A stretch of DNA of 64,000 bases from Triatoma infestans. Lineage: Eukaryota > Arthropoda > Insecta > Hemiptera > Reduviidae. The notes under the pieces were generated by a model. The model ran no database searches and was not told the DNA's origin. It saw only the letters and a program-made list of their open reading frames with translations. The DNA lies in NCBI GenBank assembly GCA_011037195.1, contig JAAEAF010004398.1, positions 1-64,000 on the forward strand, read 5' to 3'. The position numbers were made by a program, and so were the translations under genes. This document shows, piece after piece, positions 63,285-64,000 of this stretch. Numbering within the stretch: the first letter of the stretch is position 1; each line of letters starts with the position of its first letter.

Positions 63285-63662
63285 AATGCACTGCGACCTT
63301 TCGAGCTATTGTGCTATGGCCCCTGGTGCTGTAAGTTATTGCTCACAGCACCCGAACAGATGACCCAGCTGAACATCCGTTCTACAAGACCTCCTTCAGG
63401 TTAAGATCCCTGAGGAATCCCAATACCCTGACAGGCTATAAAGAGAGTATATCCCCCTCCTCCACCTGGTAGCTACCCAGGTTCTTGAATCTTCTCTGAG
63501 TGGCAGCCTCGCAGTCTTTTATGAGATGTAATGGAGTTTCCTCCAACTCCCCATAGAATCTACATGAGCTGTCATTTTCCAAACCCAGCTTTACCAGGTG
63601 TCCTCTAAGTTGGCAATGCCCCGTGAGGAAACCCGTAAGAACGCGGAGCTTGTTTCATACTC
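63285..63662 (-). pseudogene. LINE L2 3' end
   Basis: Minus-strand frames give VLTGFLTGHCQLRGHLVKLG, then SCRFYGELEETPLHLIKDCE, the post-RNase-H knuckle with one cysteine replaced by tyrosine, and VLGFLRDLNLKEVL. The tail on the plus strand begins gccaatgcactgcgaccttt. Frames are mostly continuous over about 100 codons. Confidence 0.75.
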
Positions 63663-64000
63663 AGGCTTTTCTTTCATTTAGTTGAATGAACTGTTTATAT
63701 AAACATAGCGTTGATAATGCACTTTGATCATTTAATTACTTTACATTCACTTTGAAAGTAAGGTTTCAGCTTTGAAAGTAAGGCAAAGTCCGGAGTATCC
63801 ATGATCCCTTGATCTAACGGTTTTTTAAGAGTAGCTGTAATAAGGTGATTCTGGAACAAGGACTAGAAAAGTTGCAACACCTAAAAGCTGTAGAACTATC
63901 CATCCCACGAATTGTCACTTCAAGCAAAACGCACATAGGGTTGAAGTCTGTCAAAATTCTTCTTAAAAATCCAAGTAATTTTCGGTTTATAAAGTGAATT
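63663..64000. other. Nothing recognised to window end
   Basis: Short direct repeat tttgaaagtaagg (63751 and 63771). The last 100 bp resembles eroded R2 (gtctgtcaaaattcttctta). Confidence 0.35.

Overview
The window reads as non-coding, repeat-saturated nuclear DNA of a metazoan, most likely an arthropod (insect) with a large genome. It is AT-rich and has no long host ORF. It carries jockey-type and other non-LTR retrotransposons, Tc1- and mariner-type transposases, BEL/Pao gag, tRNA-derived SINEs, three satellites and microsatellites. The species cannot be fixed from sequence alone.

Layout: 1-7100 is a satellite field (monomer about 161-183 bp, with a 507-bp higher-order repeat) broken by a 1.07-kb fold-back element and two hairpin elements. 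7150-24000 is a mosaic of one dominant interspersed repeat (called R here, about 1 kb, plus a subfamily R2), hairpin elements, a ~360-bp tandem repeat (11.4-12.4 kb), a ~30-bp minisatellite (18.1-18.8 kb), a decayed Tc1-like transposon and SINEs. 24-40 kb continues this, with a BEL/Pao gag remnant, LINE 3' ends and nested insertions. 40.9-44.2 kb holds two more satellites. 44.5-64 kb is again R copies, SINEs, LINE ends, a mariner, a dense hairpin-element cluster (56.5-57.5 kb) and a recent jockey copy (58.9-60.2 kb).

Host coding sequence appears only as small exons that long-ORF searches miss. On the minus strand, pieces at about 42.72 kb, 40.85 kb, 38.34-38.44 kb, 35.59-35.67 kb and 29.83-29.90 kb have splice-site sequences and consistent phases and join into a predicted 90-residue acidic, serine-rich protein. 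On the plus strand, 24042-24188 looks like a His-rich internal exon. 15876-16065 (minus) looks like a terminal exon.

The most interesting signal is in the hairpin elements. Family A (about 13 copies) has, in each arm, the core of a type I hammerhead ribozyme: CTGANGA, a stem II hairpin, GAAA, a palindromic stem III (ACCGGT), then a cleavage-site C and a short stem I. Because the elements are palindromes, both strands encode a ribozyme. Families B and C carry the same core with different sequences. Hammerheads are known from Penelope-like elements and retrozymes. No Penelope-type reverse transcriptase is visible here, so these look like short non-autonomous carriers. A second theme is SINE modularity: one tRNA-derived core is joined to three different 3' tails, two of which match 3' ends of LINE families in this window.
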